From NCBI RefSeq assembly GCF_042676245.1, contig NZ_JBHTKA010000001.1, forward strand, positions 1,240,001 through 1,304,000: DNA of 64,000 bases, written 5' to 3'. Positions 17,750-27,000 of the stretch are shown piece after piece. This DNA comes from Ohtaekwangia kribbensis (lineage in GTDB: Bacteria > Bacteroidota > Bacteroidia > Cytophagales > Cyclobacteriaceae). A program made the translations under genes and the position numbers. Each line of letters starts with the position of its first letter. Within the stretch, counting starts at the first letter, position 1. A model generated the notes under the pieces. The model saw nothing but the letters and a program-made list of their open reading frames with translations, did no database searches and had not been told where the DNA came from.

Positions 17750-19073
17750 GAATTTCAAACTTCAGATCGTTTTCCGTGTGTTATTGCTGACGGGCGCTGT
17801 CACGCTATTTGCCTGGTGCATCGTGCTCGGGTATTATCTTCGAAGTATATACCTCGCTGGCGCGATCTTGATTCTGCTCGTTGAACTGGTGTGGTATACC
17901 GACCGTTTTAATCGCGACCTGAAAAACTTCCTGACGAGTTTACTGCAAAGTGATTTCACTACGCATTTTCATACTTCGGGTAATGGCAAGAGTATCGATG
18001 AGTTATATAGCATGCTCAACAAGATTGCTACTGCCTTTCGCAACATCAGCGTGCAGAAAGAAGTGCAATACCGTTACCTCGAAATGTTGTTTGAGCATGT
18101 GCGTGTCGGTATACTCAGCGTGGATGCCACGGGCAAGGTACAGCACGCCAACCAGGCATTGAAAACCATGCTGCAAAAAAATATACTGCCCGATCTTCAT
18201 GCTTTCGAAAATATTGATGCTTCGCTGGCGAATACAATACGTGAAATACGTACAGGAGAAACACGCCTGGTAAAGCTGCGCGTGCAGCAGGAAGTATTAC
18301 AACTCTCTATACACGCTTCCGAATTCAAGCTGGAGGATATGTACTATAAATTGATCTCCATGCAGAACATCCGGCAGGAACTGGATATACATGAAATGGA
18401 TGCGTGGCAAAAACTGATTCATGTTATGAGTCATGAGATCATGAATTCGGTATCGCCTATTATATCATTAAGTTCAACGTTACATGGCCTCGTTGTCCAA
18501 AGTAAAGCTGCCGATGTGCCCATGCCATCGATCTATGATTCCCTGAATCAGGGGCTGGACGCCATCCATATACGAAGTGAAGGACTTTATAATTTTACAA
18601 AGACTTACAGGAAACTGGCGGCTATACCCAAACTCAACGCAACCGAAACTAACCTGCGTGAAATTGTTCACCGGGTGGAAGTACTCATGGCCGCGAACAT
18701 CAGGGAACAAGGCATAGCTTTAACCACTTCTGACATCGATCGGCCTGTTATAGCTGATCCTGGTCTGATGGAACATGTGCTGATCAATTTATTATTGAAT
18801 GCTATTGATGCTGTAGCGGGTAAAGCTGCTCCTGCTATTCACATTTATACTACACCTTCGGCCAAAGGCCAGGTAAATATTCATATTCGCGATAATGGCG
18901 AGGGAATGGATGAAACTACATTGGAAAAAATATTTATACCATTCTATACTACCAAAAAAAATGGCTCCGGTATAGGACTGGCTATATCGAAGCAGATATT
19001 GCAGTTACATCATGCTGATATCCGGGTGAATAGTGCGCCATCGCTGGGCACCGAGTTTATTATTACGTTATAA
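17739..19073 (+). CDS. NtrY-like membrane histidine kinase
   Basis: 444 residues from the ATG at 17739, overlapping the regulator gene by 11 bp. Two membrane helices (about 10-34 and 37-55) bracket a very short loop, so the signal is probably sensed in or at the membrane. A linker and PAS-like region follow (HVRVGILSVDATGKVQHAN). The H box is VMSHEIMNSVSPI, His232. The ATPase domain has LINLLLNAIDAV, RDNGEGM and GSGIGLAISKQ. It is the cognate kinase of the NtrC-type regulator. Confidence 0.92.
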   Translation: MVFKNFKLQIVFRVLLLTGAVTLFAWCIVLGYYLRSIYLAGAILILLVELVWYTDRFNRDLKNFLTSLLQSDFTTHFHTSGNGKSIDELYSMLNKIATAFRNISVQKEVQYRYLEMLFEHVRVGILSVDATGKVQHANQALKTMLQKNILPDLHAFENIDASLANTIREIRTGETRLVKLRVQQEVLQLSIHASEFKLEDMYYKLISMQNIRQELDIHEMDAWQKLIHVMSHEIMNSVSPIISLSSTLHGLVVQSKAADVPMPSIYDSLNQGLDAIHIRSEGLYNFTKTYRKLAAIPKLNATETNLREIVHRVEVLMAANIREQGIALTTSDIDRPVIADPGLMEHVLINLLLNAIDAVAGKAAPAIHIYTTPSAKGQVNIHIRDNGEGMDETTLEKIFIPFYTTKKNGSGIGLAISKQILQLHHADIRVNSAPSLGTEFIITL

Positions 19074-19163
19074 TTTTCTTTCCCGCAGAGGACGCTGATT
19101 TACGCAGAGTATAAATACATGCACGAAACCTTTCTGCGTATACCTGCAAAACTGCGGGCAATA

Positions 19164-19193
19164 AAAAAGCCTTCTGCTGATGCAAAAGGCTTT
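19164..19193 (-). terminator. Rho-independent terminator after dehydrogenase gene
   Basis: AAAGCCTT and AAGGCTTT form an 8-bp stem with an 11-12-nt loop. Read on the minus strand the second arm runs into six T residues, which fits termination of the dehydrogenase gene ending at 19217. Read on the plus strand it could also help end the kinase gene. Confidence 0.8.
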
Positions 19194-19216
19194 CCATTTA
19201 TATATAGGTTTAAATA

Positions 19217-20260
19217 CTATAATGTAGCCATATCGATAACGAAGCGGTAGCGAACATCGCCCTTTACCATTCGCTCGTAGGCTTTGTTGATGTCTTTGAT
19301 ATCGATTATCTCAATATCAGAAACGATGTTATGCTTGGCACAGAAGTCGAGCATTTCTTGTGTTTCAGGAAGTCCACCGATCATTGAACCTGCCAGTGTC
19401 TTTCTCCCTGCAATCAGGCTGAATGCATGAACAGCAGCAGGATCTGGCGGAACGCCTACGCATATATGTGTACCGTTGGTTCTCAACAACGACAGATATA
19501 GGTTGAAATCATGGGCGGCAGAAACCGTATCGAGTATGAAGTCAAAATATCCGCGAACACTTTTCACTTGCGCTTCGTCAGATGTAACAACAAACTTGTG
19601 TGCTCCAAGTTTACGCGCATCTGCTTCTTTGGACGCAGATGTACTCAACACCGTTACCTCAGCACCGAACGCTACACCAAACTTCACAGCCATGTGGCCG
19701 AGACCGCCAAGACCAACTACAGCAAGCTTGTGTCCTTTTCCAACTTTCCAGTGACGAAGCGGTGAGTATGTAGTTATACCGGCACACAGTAATGGTGCCA
19801 CTGCAGCGAGTGAAAGTTTTTCAGACACGCTCAGCACAAAATCTTCGTGCACTACAATGGTGTTGGAGTAACCGCCATACGTTGGTGTTTTGTGGTCTTG
19901 CTCGTAACCGTTATAGGTTGGCGACATACCATTCAAACAATATTGTTCGAGACCTTCTTTACAGTTCTCACAGGTTCTGCATGAATCCACGAGACATCCA
20001 ACACCTACAAGGTCACCGGCTTTGAATTTCTTTACGTGCGCACCAACTTTAATTACTTTACCTACCAGTTCATGGCCTGGTACCATCGGGTATATAGATC
20101 CTCCCCACTCATCGCGTGCCTGGTGAAGGTCTGAATGGCAGATGCCACAATATTGTATATCGAAGTGAACATCATGAGGGCCTACTTCGCGTCTCTCAAA
20201 ATTCCAGGGTGCTAAAGCCGAAGTGGCGTTTTGCACGGCATATCCTTTTGCTTGTATCAT
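19217..20260 (-). CDS. Zinc-dependent alcohol dehydrogenase, YahK/CAD family
   Basis: 347 residues. Catalytic zinc ligands are Cys38 (YCGICHSDLH) and His63-Glu64 (VPGHELVG). The structural zinc cluster is CRTCENCKEGLEQYC. The Rossmann glycine motif is GLGGLGHMAVK, and STSASKEADARKLGA fits NADPH preference. The family (YahK, cinnamyl alcohol dehydrogenases) reduces a broad range of aldehydes. It ends at a clear terminator. The upstream space, shared with the SnoaL-like gene, carries a 21-bp-spaced direct repeat (20325-20357). Confidence 0.92.
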   Translation of the reverse strand: MIQAKGYAVQNATSALAPWNFERREVGPHDVHFDIQYCGICHSDLHQARDEWGGSIYPMVPGHELVGKVIKVGAHVKKFKAGDLVGVGCLVDSCRTCENCKEGLEQYCLNGMSPTYNGYEQDHKTPTYGGYSNTIVVHEDFVLSVSEKLSLAAVAPLLCAGITTYSPLRHWKVGKGHKLAVVGLGGLGHMAVKFGVAFGAEVTVLSTSASKEADARKLGAHKFVVTSDEAQVKSVRGYFDFILDTVSAAHDFNLYLSLLRTNGTHICVGVPPDPAAVHAFSLIAGRKTLAGSMIGGLPETQEMLDFCAKHNIVSDIEIIDIKDINKAYERMVKGDVRYRFVIDMATL

Positions 20261-20324
20261 AAATGGCTAGTATAAAGTTTAATGAAGTTTCAAAAGTCGA
20301 AAGAACCGAGTTATACCGGATATC

Positions 20325-20357
20325 AAAATTCAAACAGAAAGGTATAAAATTCAAACA
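20325..20357. promoter_or_regulatory. Direct repeat AAAATTCAAACA, 21-bp period
   Basis: The 12-mer AAAATTCAAACA occurs at 20325-20336 and again at 20346-20357. The start-to-start distance of 21 bp equals two DNA turns, typical for AraC-family half-sites. It lies between the divergent dehydrogenase and SnoaL-like genes. The binding protein is unknown. Confidence 0.45.
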
Positions 20358-20512
20358 ATTTTCTTTTCCTGTCAAGGCTGCAGATTTTTGCAACCACGGA
20401 GTGCTGCATAATGCAAAATTCTTCCTTCTTACAAATCCATCCGTAAAAATTATATCTCCTTCCGATACCATCAGGCACAATTTTTTTAAGTTGTACTATA
20501 AACCCACCAGCT

Positions 20513-20872
20513 ATGAAAACTCAAGAAATTGCAAACAGACTTGCTGCTTTATGCCGTGAAGAAAAGTATGAGCAGGCACAAAAAGAACTTTATGCTGATA
20601 ACGCGATCAGCATAGAACCTGAAGCATCAAATGGCTTTGAAAAAGAGACCCACGGATTAACTGCTATTATTGAAAAAGGAAAAAAATTCGAGTCCATGGT
20701 TGAAAAGAGTCATTCGATCACCGTTACCGAGCCGTTGGTTACACAGAATAGCATCGCCTTTTTACTCTCCATGGATATGACGATGAAAGGAAGACCGCGC
20801 TCAACCATGAGCGAGCTATGCGTCTACAACGTAAAGGATGGCAAGATCGTATCTGAACAATTCTTTATGTAG
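20513..20872 (+). CDS. SnoaL-like (NTF2 superfamily) protein
   Basis: 119 residues. An N-terminal helical pair (IANRLAALCREEKYEQAQKELY) and a four-stranded sheet pattern (SHSITVTEPLVTQNSIAFLLSMDMTM, then SELCVYNVKDGKIVSEQFFM) match the SnoaL-like fold used by small isomerases, dehydratases and binding proteins. No catalytic residues can be assigned. It is divergent from the YahK-like dehydrogenase, with about 250 bp between start codons. Confidence 0.75.
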   Translation: MKTQEIANRLAALCREEKYEQAQKELYADNAISIEPEASNGFEKETHGLTAIIEKGKKFESMVEKSHSITVTEPLVTQNSIAFLLSMDMTMKGRPRSTMSELCVYNVKDGKIVSEQFFM

Positions 20873-20925
20873 CCTTTGCGATACGGGGCGCTTAGACTGA
20901 TGACCTATAGTATATATTCAACTCC

Positions 20926-21879
20926 TCATTTAAGTATAAGTTCCATTTGAATATTACAACGCTCATACGGTGTTGCGTGCCCGATTACTTTTTTAAAACC
21001 AAGTTTGTGATAGAGGTTGATGGCAGGCGCAAGAATGGTGTTGCTCTCCAAATATAGTCTGGATGCACCGAGGGATTTTGCTTTTTTAACAATGGCCTGT
21101 CCGAGGAGAAAGCCTATATTTTTACCCTGTGCCAGTGGCGACACCGCCATCTTGGCCAACTCGAAATCATATACCGGGTCATCCATTTTGATCAACGCAC
21201 ACACACCTACAGGAACATCATTGTACAAGGCGACAAAAATATGTCCACCGTTCTTTAATATATAACTTTTCGGATTGTCCAGTGCTTTGTAATCCGCTTC
21301 CTCCATTTTAAAGTATTGTGTAATCCACTGTTCATTCAGGTCGCGAAATGCTTTTTGATATTTCGGAGTATAATCAACAATCTTGACATGCTGGCTTTCG
21401 CGCTTTTTCTTTTGTTCCTGCACACGCTTCAGCAATGGTTTCTGTTCCAGCAGAAACTCCCATTCTTCCAACGCCTGCCACAGGTCGTGTCGGGTTTGTG
21501 TGAGTATCTCTTCGATCGCATTATTCACATCCGTATACTGTACAGCGATCTTTTCGGTTATAGCTTTCCCCTTGGGTGAAAGTGTAACCAGCGTGGTGCG
21601 ACCATCCGCCTTGTCTTTCTTCTCTGTGATATACCCTTTCTTTGTCATCTCGCCAATGATCTTGCTTACAGACGGATGCGAGTGTCCTATCTCGCGGGCA
21701 ATGGTTGTGATGGTTCGAGGCTCACCTTGCGAGAGCACGTAAAATACTGGGAACCATTTCGGTTGTAGTTCAACATCGTAAAGTTTATAAATATGAGCCG
21801 CATCATCGGTGATGCGTTCTGTTAACATGCGCAGCCTGCTACCCAACGCAAGCTTGCCAACCTGATTGAAGAATTCCAT
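20926..21879 (-). CDS. MarR-GNAT fusion protein
   Basis: 317 residues in two parts. Residues about 1-150 form a MarR winged helix (TIAREIGHSHPSVSKIIGEM, then the wing KKDKADGRTTLVTLSPKG). Residues about 165-315 form a GNAT acetyltransferase (VALYNDVPVGVCALI, LAKMAVSPLAQGKNIGFLLGQA as acetyl-CoA loop, LYHKLGFKKVIG). Fused MarR-GNAT proteins are known in Bacteroidota, but their substrates are mostly unknown. A palindrome overlaps the start codon (21879-21896), suggesting autoregulation. An adjacent iron-related locus may be coincidental. Confidence 0.9.
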   Translation of the reverse strand: MEFFNQVGKLALGSRLRMLTERITDDAAHIYKLYDVELQPKWFPVFYVLSQGEPRTITTIAREIGHSHPSVSKIIGEMTKKGYITEKKDKADGRTTLVTLSPKGKAITEKIAVQYTDVNNAIEEILTQTRHDLWQALEEWEFLLEQKPLLKRVQEQKKKRESQHVKIVDYTPKYQKAFRDLNEQWITQYFKMEEADYKALDNPKSYILKNGGHIFVALYNDVPVGVCALIKMDDPVYDFELAKMAVSPLAQGKNIGFLLGQAIVKKAKSLGASRLYLESNTILAPAINLYHKLGFKKVIGHATPYERCNIQMELILK

Positions 21880-21915
21880 ACGTAATCAATTATGTAACCA
21901 ATTACGTAAATTATG
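21879..21915. promoter_or_regulatory. Probable MarR operator at the marR-gnat start codon
   Basis: TACGTAAT-CA-ATTATGTA (21879-21896) is an 18-bp palindrome with one mismatch. It begins inside the ATG of the fusion gene. A related half, ATTACGTAAATTATG, follows at 21901-21915. The form and size match MarR-family operators. Confidence 0.6.
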
Positions 21916-21982
21916 AATGAATGCAAAAACTTTTTCGTCTGAATCTTTTCAGAACACCTTTATCGTAACAGCAGAGGTATAT

Positions 21983-22711
21983 TTAAAGCCCTTCCCTGCC
22001 TTCTGCCCAAAACGCCTGCGCCCGAATGTTTCGGGGTGGTACACCTTTGGTTAACAACACCTTGCGTACACCTTTTATAGCATTGGCATTTCCCGTCAGG
22101 TAAAATGTACTCGCGCGCCAAACGTCCCATAGCTTGCCGTGCAAACCGTTCAGGTAAGCAGCAGAATGTTCATACGGCATCACGGTATCTTTCGGGACTA
22201 CATCCAGCATCAGATCAAGTTTATCGGGCAGATCAAACAGATCCGGGTGAAGTGTTAACACACCCAGGTACTCCTGCTGGTTGGCGTGAATCTCATTCTT
22301 AAGACTATTGAAAAGTCCAAGCGATGTCTCATCACCAAAGAAGAAATGATATTTACTTTCGGCTTCATACAAACTCTTTCCGCGCGGACCGATCATCTTC
22401 AGCTTGTCGCCCACCTGAAGACCGGATGCAAAGGTGCTCCCGGGACCATTGCCGTGTAAATAGAAACACACCGAACATATACCGGCTTCGCTGTCAAAAA
22501 AATTAGGCGTATAATTCCTATAGTGTATATCGTCTACACGAAAGGCAACGGCCTGCGTCAGTTTGAAATCAACAGTCGAGAAGTCGCCCGTAAACGTTAC
22601 CTTCTTCAAATTAGCATGTATATACTCAACATCCGATACGGTAACATCGTGTATAAATCTTTTAAAGACAGTCTCCACAACGTTTCCCATCCATTTTGGC
22701 ATGTGTGGCAT
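21983..22711 (-). CDS. Siderophore-interacting protein (ferric-chelate reductase)
   Basis: 242 residues of the SIP/ViuB flavoprotein family. RNYTPNFFD is the FAD isoalloxazine-binding motif (RxYT). FYLHGNGPGSTFASGLQVGD and MIGPRG complete the FAD domain. FGDETSLGLFNSL and the final AFWAEGREGL are typical of the C-terminal NAD(P)H-binding half. Such enzymes reduce Fe(III)-siderophores in the cytoplasm to release iron. The gene is divergent from an AraC regulator with repeat sites between them. Confidence 0.9.
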   Translation of the reverse strand: MPHMPKWMGNVVETVFKRFIHDVTVSDVEYIHANLKKVTFTGDFSTVDFKLTQAVAFRVDDIHYRNYTPNFFDSEAGICSVCFYLHGNGPGSTFASGLQVGDKLKMIGPRGKSLYEAESKYHFFFGDETSLGLFNSLKNEIHANQQEYLGVLTLHPDLFDLPDKLDLMLDVVPKDTVMPYEHSAAYLNGLHGKLWDVWRASTFYLTGNANAIKGVRKVLLTKGVPPRNIRAQAFWAEGREGL

Positions 22712-22775
22712 AGTGATAATATTTATATGATTAGATTAGCCACAAAGATCCCTTTATACGTTAAGGGCCTTGTAC

Positions 22776-22808
22776 CTTAAAAGGATTTTGTTTTACTCTT
22801 AAAGGATT
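22776..22808. promoter_or_regulatory. Direct repeats CTTAAA(A)GGATT between SIP and AraC genes
   Basis: CTTAAAAGGATT (22776-22787) and CTTAAAGGATT (22798-22808) repeat with a 22-bp period, close to two helical turns. A related inverted half-site lies at about 22748-22758. The array sits between divergent genes and ends 5 bp before the AraC start, fitting AraC-type control of both. Confidence 0.55.
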
Positions 22809-22812
22809 ATTT

Positions 22813-23802
22813 ATGGTAGTGCGGCTGACCGATGCAGACCTCGAGGAAATCATATACGAACGGAATCTGCCGTCCGATCTGAAATGTCAGGATGGTATAG
22901 CTGAAAATATATCCCTGATCGACTGCCGGTTTGGTAAAGCGACCATGCGCGAAACGTGGTTCGAAGGGGTGCACATCAGCCACGGCAGCATCAGTCTTCA
23001 GAATGATATATCACTAAAACTGGAAAGTGATACTCCGATCATTGAGATGCATTTCAACCTGGCCGGAACGCAGTATGCACAGGTCTATGGTAACGGCCAG
23101 AAGTTTGTGGTTCGCGAACGCCAGCACAATATGTTTTACATGCCTGAGTTCGAGGGCTATATAGAATCAGCCAGGCAAAAAGAGACGTCACAAATGTTGG
23201 AAATACACCTTACCGAAGCATACTTTCAACGCTTTGTCTCAACTGACTCAACGCTGTTAAATCGTTTTACGGAAAAGATCGACAAGAAAGAGTTGTCGAT
23301 GCTACACCACCTGCACATGACGATCACGCCCTATATGGAGACACTGGTTCAGCAGATTCTTCAATGCAGCAAGCAGGGCATTATGAAGCGCTTGTTCCTG
23401 GAGTCGAAAGTTATGGAGCTGCTTATGCTGCAGATCGAGCAGTTTGAAACGAGCGTGGAGAAAAAACAGTCTACGGTGATCAAGGCCAACGATGCAGAGA
23501 AAATTCATCATGCCCGCCATCTGCTCGAACAAAATATAAGCAAGCCTTATTCGCTGCTGGAGCTATCGCGCATGGTAGGCCTGAACGACTTTAAGCTGAA
23601 GAAAGGTTTTAAAGAAGTGTTTGGCAATACGGTATTCGGGTACCTGCACGAGATACGTATGCAGGAAGCCAAAAAACTTTTGCTCGACCAGCAGAAATCA
23701 ATCCACGAAGTTGCCGAATACTGTGGCTACCAATACGTGCAGCATTTTTCCACGGCATTTAAAAAACGATTTGGCATCACGCCCGGTGGTATGCGTGTAT
23801 AA
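22813..23802 (+). CDS. AraC-family regulator (PchR-like)
   Basis: 329 residues. A non-conserved sensory part (about 1-220) precedes the AraC domain (about 225-328) with two helix-turn-helix units: YSLLELSRMVGLNDFKLKKG and SIHEVAEYCGYQYVQHFSTAF, ending KKRFGITPGGMRV. Overall it resembles PchR-type regulators of siderophore use. It is divergent from the siderophore-interacting protein, about 100 bp apart, so a role in iron-responsive control of that gene is likely. The repeats at 22776-22808 are probable binding sites. Confidence 0.88.
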   Translation: MVVRLTDADLEEIIYERNLPSDLKCQDGIAENISLIDCRFGKATMRETWFEGVHISHGSISLQNDISLKLESDTPIIEMHFNLAGTQYAQVYGNGQKFVVRERQHNMFYMPEFEGYIESARQKETSQMLEIHLTEAYFQRFVSTDSTLLNRFTEKIDKKELSMLHHLHMTITPYMETLVQQILQCSKQGIMKRLFLESKVMELLMLQIEQFETSVEKKQSTVIKANDAEKIHHARHLLEQNISKPYSLLELSRMVGLNDFKLKKGFKEVFGNTVFGYLHEIRMQEAKKLLLDQQKSIHEVAEYCGYQYVQHFSTAFKKRFGITPGGMRV

Positions 23803-24035
23803 CACTCCGTATAGCGCACAGGCTATATATACCTTTCATACAATGTATTTTCCTTTCACTTTGTAATTGTATCACGCATGGGCTGGCGCGGTAATTTTGT
23901 TATGCTCAGTTCGAACGTCTTCGGGATAATTTATCGTTACAACATCAAATAAATAAATGCTGTAACATATATATCCGGGTATTCGCAGCGTTTCAATTTT
24001 TCAGTATATTCCTTTGCTTAATCGGGCACCTTTGT

Positions 24036-27000
24036 ATGCATAGTAGCCGTTACCACTTCCTGGTTCTCTTCGTTCTCATGATCGCACAGGTCGGATGGGG
24101 ACAGAAAAAGGATTTGATGTTCCGACATCTCAACACTTCGCATGGACTTTCACAAGATCACGTTAATGCTATTCTGAAAGGTTATAAGGGTTTCATGTGG
24201 TTTGCTACCGATGAAGGCCTTAACAAATATGACGGCTACCAGTTTCAAACCTATAAGCATGACGATGCTATACCGGCCAGCATCAGCAGTAATTATATAC
24301 ATGATATAATGGAAGACGATGAGCGAAATCTGTGGATCGCCACAGCCAGCGGCCTCGATCGTTTCAGCCGGGCACAGGATACTTTTACACATTTTACACC
24401 TGGCGATTCAACCATCATTACCCGCGACATTCTTTTCGACAGCAAGCAAAAGTTAATCTGGCTGGGTACAACGGAAGGGCTATTTGCCTTCAACCCGAAA
24501 GATCAATCCTTCCAGTATTATCCCTATGCGGAAAACGGAATCCTCAACCTCGCTCAGAATTTCATTTATCGCATTACACAGGAATTGTCTGGTGACCTGT
24601 GGCTGGCAACAGATAACGGTCTCAACCGCTTCAACCCCGCAAGCAAAACTTTTAAACGGTATACGCATCGGCCTGAAGATCCGGGCAGCATTGGGTCCAA
24701 TACAATCAAGGCTGTATATACCGATGCGCAGGGCCGGGTATGGATCGGCACACTGGGCAGTGGCATTGCACTTTACAATCCTCAAACTGATTCATTCAAA
24801 AGTTTCCGGCACGATCCGAACAATACTACTTCCATCGGTCACAACGATATACTTTCGTTTGCTGAAGATGACAATGGAAACTTATGGGTAGGAACCGAGA
24901 ATGGCGGCATTAGTATATTTCATAAAAAGACACAGACCTTCACCCGCTATACCTATAATTTGTTTGACCCCAACAGCCTCAGCAATAATTCGATCTATAG
25001 CCTGTATAAAGATGATACCGGCAATATGTGGATTGGAACGTGGTCGGGAGGTATAAATTTTGTTCCGAAGTTCGGACAAAAATTCAATCTATATCAACAG
25101 CAACCTGACCATAAAGGTTTGAGTAATAACATTGTGCTGGCTATAACCGGAGATTACAAAGGAGATCTGTGGATTGGGACCGATGGTGGCGGACTAAATC
25201 TCTTTCATCGTAAAACCCACACGTTTACACATTTTCAACACAACCCGAAAAATCCCAATAGTCCTGCGAGTGATTATATACTCTCTGTTGTGGAAGCAAC
25301 ACCCGGAGTGCTGGCCTTAGGATATCATCGCGGTGGACTAGACCTGTTCGATACGCGCACCGGTATATTTATACACCACATGCCGGAGGAAGGAAATCCC
25401 ACGAGCCTCGCACACACTACGCTGACGGCCGTGTTCAAAGACCGCGATGGGCACATCTGGATTGGCACGTGGGGAAGCGGTATAGGTATATATCATCCGG
25501 ATAAGAAAGAATTCACCTGGTATCAGCAACACCCCCATGACAAGAACAGTCTCAGTGATAATTTCATTTATACATTGGGCGAGGATGCCGAGGGGAATAT
25601 ATGGGTCGGTACTACTTCCGGTTTGAATAGGCTGGACAAGAAGACCGGAAAATTTACAAGGTTCTACAATAATAAATTTGATCCCAAAAGTCTGGGGCAT
25701 GATGTAGTGGGCACCATGCTGTGCGATCATCTCGGCAACATGTGGTTCGGTACTTCCGGTGGACTGAATCTCTACAACAAAACCACCCAGACGTTCACTC
25801 CCTATACGGAGCATGACGGACTTCCCAACAACATGATCCGAAGTATACTGGAAGACAATCATGGTAATTTGTGGGTCGCTACCAACAAGGGTCTCTCTCG
25901 CTTTAACCCGAAAACAAAAGCAGTTCGCAACTATACTACTGCCGATGGCTTGCAGGGAAATGAGTTCAAGTCTCATTCCTGTTACAAGACTGCAGACGGA
26001 GAATTATTCTTCGGTGGCCCCAACGGGCTGAATAGTTTCTACCCCGATAGTCTCAAAGACAACACGTCTATACCGCCTATATATTTTACCGGTCTTCAGA
26101 TCTTCAATAAACCGGTTACTGTGCACAGTAAAGATTCTATACTGGAGAAACAGATCAACGAAACAAAAGAGATCACGCTATCCTACGATCAATCTGTATT
26201 TACGCTGGAGTTTGCTGCGCTCAATTTTGTACTGCCCGAAAAAAATCAATATGCCTACAAGTTGGATGGTTTCGATAAAGAATGGAACTATGTAGGACAC
26301 AAACGCACGGCAACCTATACCAACCTCGACCCGGGCGAGTATATATTTCACGTAAAGGCCTCTAACAATGACGGTTTGTGGAACGAAACCGGCGCGAGCA
26401 TACGCATTGTTATTACACCACCGTATTGGTATACATGGTGGTTCAGAATTTTGATAGCGTGTCTCATTGCAGGCACTATATTTATCTTTGTCCGCATCCG
26501 GGTAAAGGCTGTCGATAAACAACGTGCAGCGCTGGAACACCAGGTAAAGATCCATACAGCGGAAGCGGTAGAGCGGAAAGAAGCACTCGAAGCGCAGGCT
26601 GAAAACATGCAGACGCTGAACGACCAGTTGCAGGCGCAGACTGAATTTCTGCAAAACCTCAATGATGAAATTGAACAGCAACGTATAGAGGCAGAAGAAG
26701 CTCGCAGTGAAGCCGAACGTGCCAACCAGGCCAAGAGTATATTTCTGGCTACCATGAGTCATGAAATACGTACACCTATGAACGGTGTGATCGGCATGGC
26801 ATCGTTACTGGCCGAGACTCCGCTTTCTTCCGAGCAACGCGAGTATACAGAAATTATACGAAGCTCCGGGGAAAGTCTGTTAGGTGTGATCAATGATATA
26901 CTGGATTTCTCCAAGATTGAATCCGGTAAAATGGAACTGGAGGAAAAGGATTTTGATCTGCGCAATTGTGTGGAAGAAGTGCTGGACCTGTTTGCCAACA

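Noticed and set aside
20263..20559. 98-residue plus-strand frame in the divergent spacer
   Set aside because: It runs into the SnoaL-like gene in another frame and crosses the direct repeats; composition is poor.
23971..24034. Shared-class promoter for the hybrid kinase at 24036
   Set aside because: TTTG elements occur near the start codon, but no inverted repeat lies at the required distance.
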